From NCBI RefSeq assembly GCF_004000275.1, contig NZ_RCIP01000006.1, positions 124,001 to 188,000 on the forward strand: a stretch of DNA of 64,000 nucleotides, given 5' to 3'. The first letter of the stretch is position 1, and each line of letters begins with the position of its first letter. Below, piece after piece: positions 62,695 through 64,000 of this stretch. Origin of the DNA: Saccharospirillum alexandrii (lineage in GTDB: Bacteria; Pseudomonadota; Gammaproteobacteria; Pseudomonadales; Natronospirillaceae). The notes under the pieces are model-generated. The model had not been told where the DNA came from. It did no database searches and was given only the letters and a program-made list of their open reading frames with translations. The position numbers and the translations under genes are program-made.

Positions 62695-62910
62695 TTGAAC
62701 AATATCAACCCCAGAAAACTACTCCACAGTAAATGGACGGCGATGAACCCCTCCAATAAAGAAAAGCACTTCCTCGTTACGGAGGTGGAATTCAATGAGG
62801 AGGGCGAGGTTATTCATTGTTTGCTCGAGGCCGTTTTAACAAACCGGTCAGAGCCAATAGACTGGGCAGAGCTGAAAGATGAGAACAGCTGGCTTCAGGG
62901 TTGGGCTTAA
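62695..62910 (+). CDS. Trp-rich small protein, TIGR02450 family
   Basis: 71 residues. NNINPRKLLHSKWTAMNPSN, KEKHFLVTEVEF and a C-terminal DENSWLQGWA match the family as I know it (conserved Trp residues, length about 70). Function unknown. The start is TTG at 62695, one codon before NNINP; no other start lies near. Confidence 0.85.
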   Translation: MNNINPRKLLHSKWTAMNPSNKEKHFLVTEVEFNEEGEVIHCLLEAVLTNRSEPIDWAELKDENSWLQGWA

Positions 62911-62921
62911 AAAGCTGGGGT

Positions 62922-63164
62922 TTACTGGCGGGTGCGGGATTGAACGCCCAGACGATGCAAGATGTGGATCAGATCTGCTTCACTCATCTGCACAAACTCC
63001 AGTACACGGCCATACAGCATGGCGGTGGGCACATTACGGTTCCGGCATTCTTTCTGGGCCTGTTCGAGCACTGCCAGAACAATACGGTCCGTGCGGGTCA
63101 GACCATCCCGGATATCGGGCAACTCGTCCTGCAAGGCCGGTTGGCCCTTAGAGTTCACAGACAC
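62922..63164 (-). CDS. Hypothetical small protein (80 aa), coupled to the MOSC gene
   Basis: Helical and possibly DNA-binding in style (RTDRIVLAVLEQAQKECRNR), but no family can be named. GTG start at 63164 overlaps the end of the MOSC gene by ten bases, implying translational coupling. Confidence 0.6.
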   Translation of the reverse strand: MSVNSKGQPALQDELPDIRDGLTRTDRIVLAVLEQAQKECRNRNVPTAMLYGRVLEFVQMSEADLIHILHRLGVQSRTRQ

Positions 63165-63646
63165 GCCTGCACGAGACTTCCGAGTGCGAGTTCACCGCCT
63201 CGTACGACTCGGGTAGTGATGCCTCCGTGTCCGCGCATTGCATTATAGGCACCGGGACCGAGGGCTTTCTCCATCTTACTGCACGGGTGACACAAGCCGG
63301 TGTATTCCAACACAACGTCACCGATTCGAAAGGTTTTATCTTTCAGGGCCAACAAGTTCAGCCCAGACACCACCAGGTTTCGGCGGAATACCTCGGGGCC
63401 AATAGACTCCCGATGCAAGCATGAGGCAATCACACTCAGATGCTCGTGTTGGATCAATGTCACTTGCCGTTTGCTGGTTTCACGGCCACTGAATCGATCA
63501 CCTGCCAGGCCTTTGCCCGGGCTGACCATGACACGATCGAGTATCAACATGGCCTGGTCACGAGCGGGGCGGATACCGATCCACTCCACCCGGCCAGTTT
63601 GCGGGAGCGTATTTAGCAACCTTTGCATCGGCGTTGGTTCAGGCAT
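63155..63646 (-). CDS. MOSC-domain protein
   Basis: 163 residues covering one MOSC domain: GKGLAGDRFSGRETSKRQVT near the start, FRRNLVVSGLNLLALKDKTF in the middle and the conserved Cys in YTGLCHPCSKMEKALG. MOSC domains bind molybdenum cofactor sulfur or related thiol chemistry; stand-alone forms act on N-hydroxylated compounds in some bacteria. ATG at 63646. Confidence 0.92.
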   Translation of the reverse strand: MPEPTPMQRLLNTLPQTGRVEWIGIRPARDQAMLILDRVMVSPGKGLAGDRFSGRETSKRQVTLIQHEHLSVIASCLHRESIGPEVFRRNLVVSGLNLLALKDKTFRIGDVVLEYTGLCHPCSKMEKALGPGAYNAMRGHGGITTRVVRGGELALGSLVQACL

Positions 63647-63735
63647 TGAAGCTCTCTATTACACAGATCAGGCAGCCAGTTTGTCACGGAAAACCTGAGC
63701 AGGACAGCCTACGGGTACACCCTCAACACCAGTGC

Positions 63736-63978
63736 CTAACCTGCGTTGGCTTTCAGCATTTGATACAACTGATCCTTCAAGTGCAGCCGTTGCTTCTTTC
63801 GCTCTTCAAGATACTCATCGTTAACAAACTCACTACCGCTTTCAATGCCGTGAACCTCATGTTCCACGTCAGTATATTCTTCAAACAACTTGGCAAAGTG
63901 TCGATCATTCATTTTCAAATAATGAATCTGATCACGGTATTCCGGAAACTCATGCAATAAATCGTGTTTTTCAACCAT
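63736..63978 (-). CDS. DUF465 (YdcH-like) family protein
   Basis: 80 residues, coiled-coil, with HDLLHEFPEYRDQIHYLKMN and EYTDVEHEVHGIES followed by LKDQLYQMLK, the usual DUF465 pattern. Function unknown. ATG at 63976-63978 with AAAAGGAG upstream. Last gene in the window. Confidence 0.9.
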   Translation of the reverse strand: MVEKHDLLHEFPEYRDQIHYLKMNDRHFAKLFEEYTDVEHEVHGIESGSEFVNDEYLEERKKQRLHLKDQLYQMLKANAG

Positions 63979-64000
63979 GCATTGCTCCTTTTGATGTGGG

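Overview
The window is bacterial chromosome with two parts of different character. Positions 1 to about 10,440 are an integron cassette array: 18 to 19 small, AT-richer genes, all on the minus strand, separated by palindromic attC-type sites (5' arm ending in AAC, 3' arm starting with GTT). From about 11,160 to the right end the sequence is GC-rich, densely packed gammaproteobacterial core chromosome. Gene order LysM-dprA-tsaC-hemF divergent from def-fmt-rsmB-trkA-trkH, plus glyQS, a DUF5062-type protein, SoxR and a TIGR02450-type Trp-rich protein, suggests a marine or halophilic Oceanospirillales-like gammaproteobacterium. The genus cannot be fixed from the sequence alone.

Cassette array (1-10,440): acetyltransferases, a methyltransferase, an HNH protein, a GIY-YIG protein, two small proteins with HEPN-like R-x4-H motifs, a 459-residue multidomain protein of unknown function, five small membrane proteins, an exported protein and several orphans. 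A HIT-family cassette is broken by one amber codon just before its catalytic HxHxH motif. No integrase gene lies between the promoter-proximal end of the array and hpt, so as seen here this is an integrase-less array (CALIN-like) or the end of one whose integrase lies elsewhere.

11.1-26.8 kb: hpt, folA, a Bcr/CflA efflux pump, a decayed response-regulator gene, an Hpt-REC-GGDEF diguanylate cyclase convergent with a sensor kinase/response regulator pair, a leucine-type dehydrogenase, a BaeSR-like two-component system with a Spy/CpxP-like protein, divergent chrA, then a VOC-family gene under a near-perfect SoxR promoter and the convergent soxR gene, and a regulator with two helix-turn-helix regions.

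27.3-33.3 kb: a probable operon of a TRAP transporter (binding protein, small and large membrane subunits), a universal stress protein, a medium-chain dehydrogenase/reductase and a proline-racemase-family enzyme with Ser and Thr where the catalytic cysteines usually are. This looks like uptake and catabolism of a proline-like or related organic acid.

33.3-55.6 kb: haem, translation and competence genes (hemF, tsaC, dprA, def, fmt, rsmB), potassium uptake (trkA, trkH), glyQS, plsC, a DsbA/ScsC-like oxidoreductase, and a leftward cluster of two membrane-linked GTPases with a 621-residue membrane protein of unknown family. 55.6-61.4 kb: a DUF1989 protein and a compact NikA/oligopeptide-type ABC importer with a fused double ATPase. 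61.4-64.0 kb: rsuA, small proteins, a MOSC-domain protein and a DUF465 protein.
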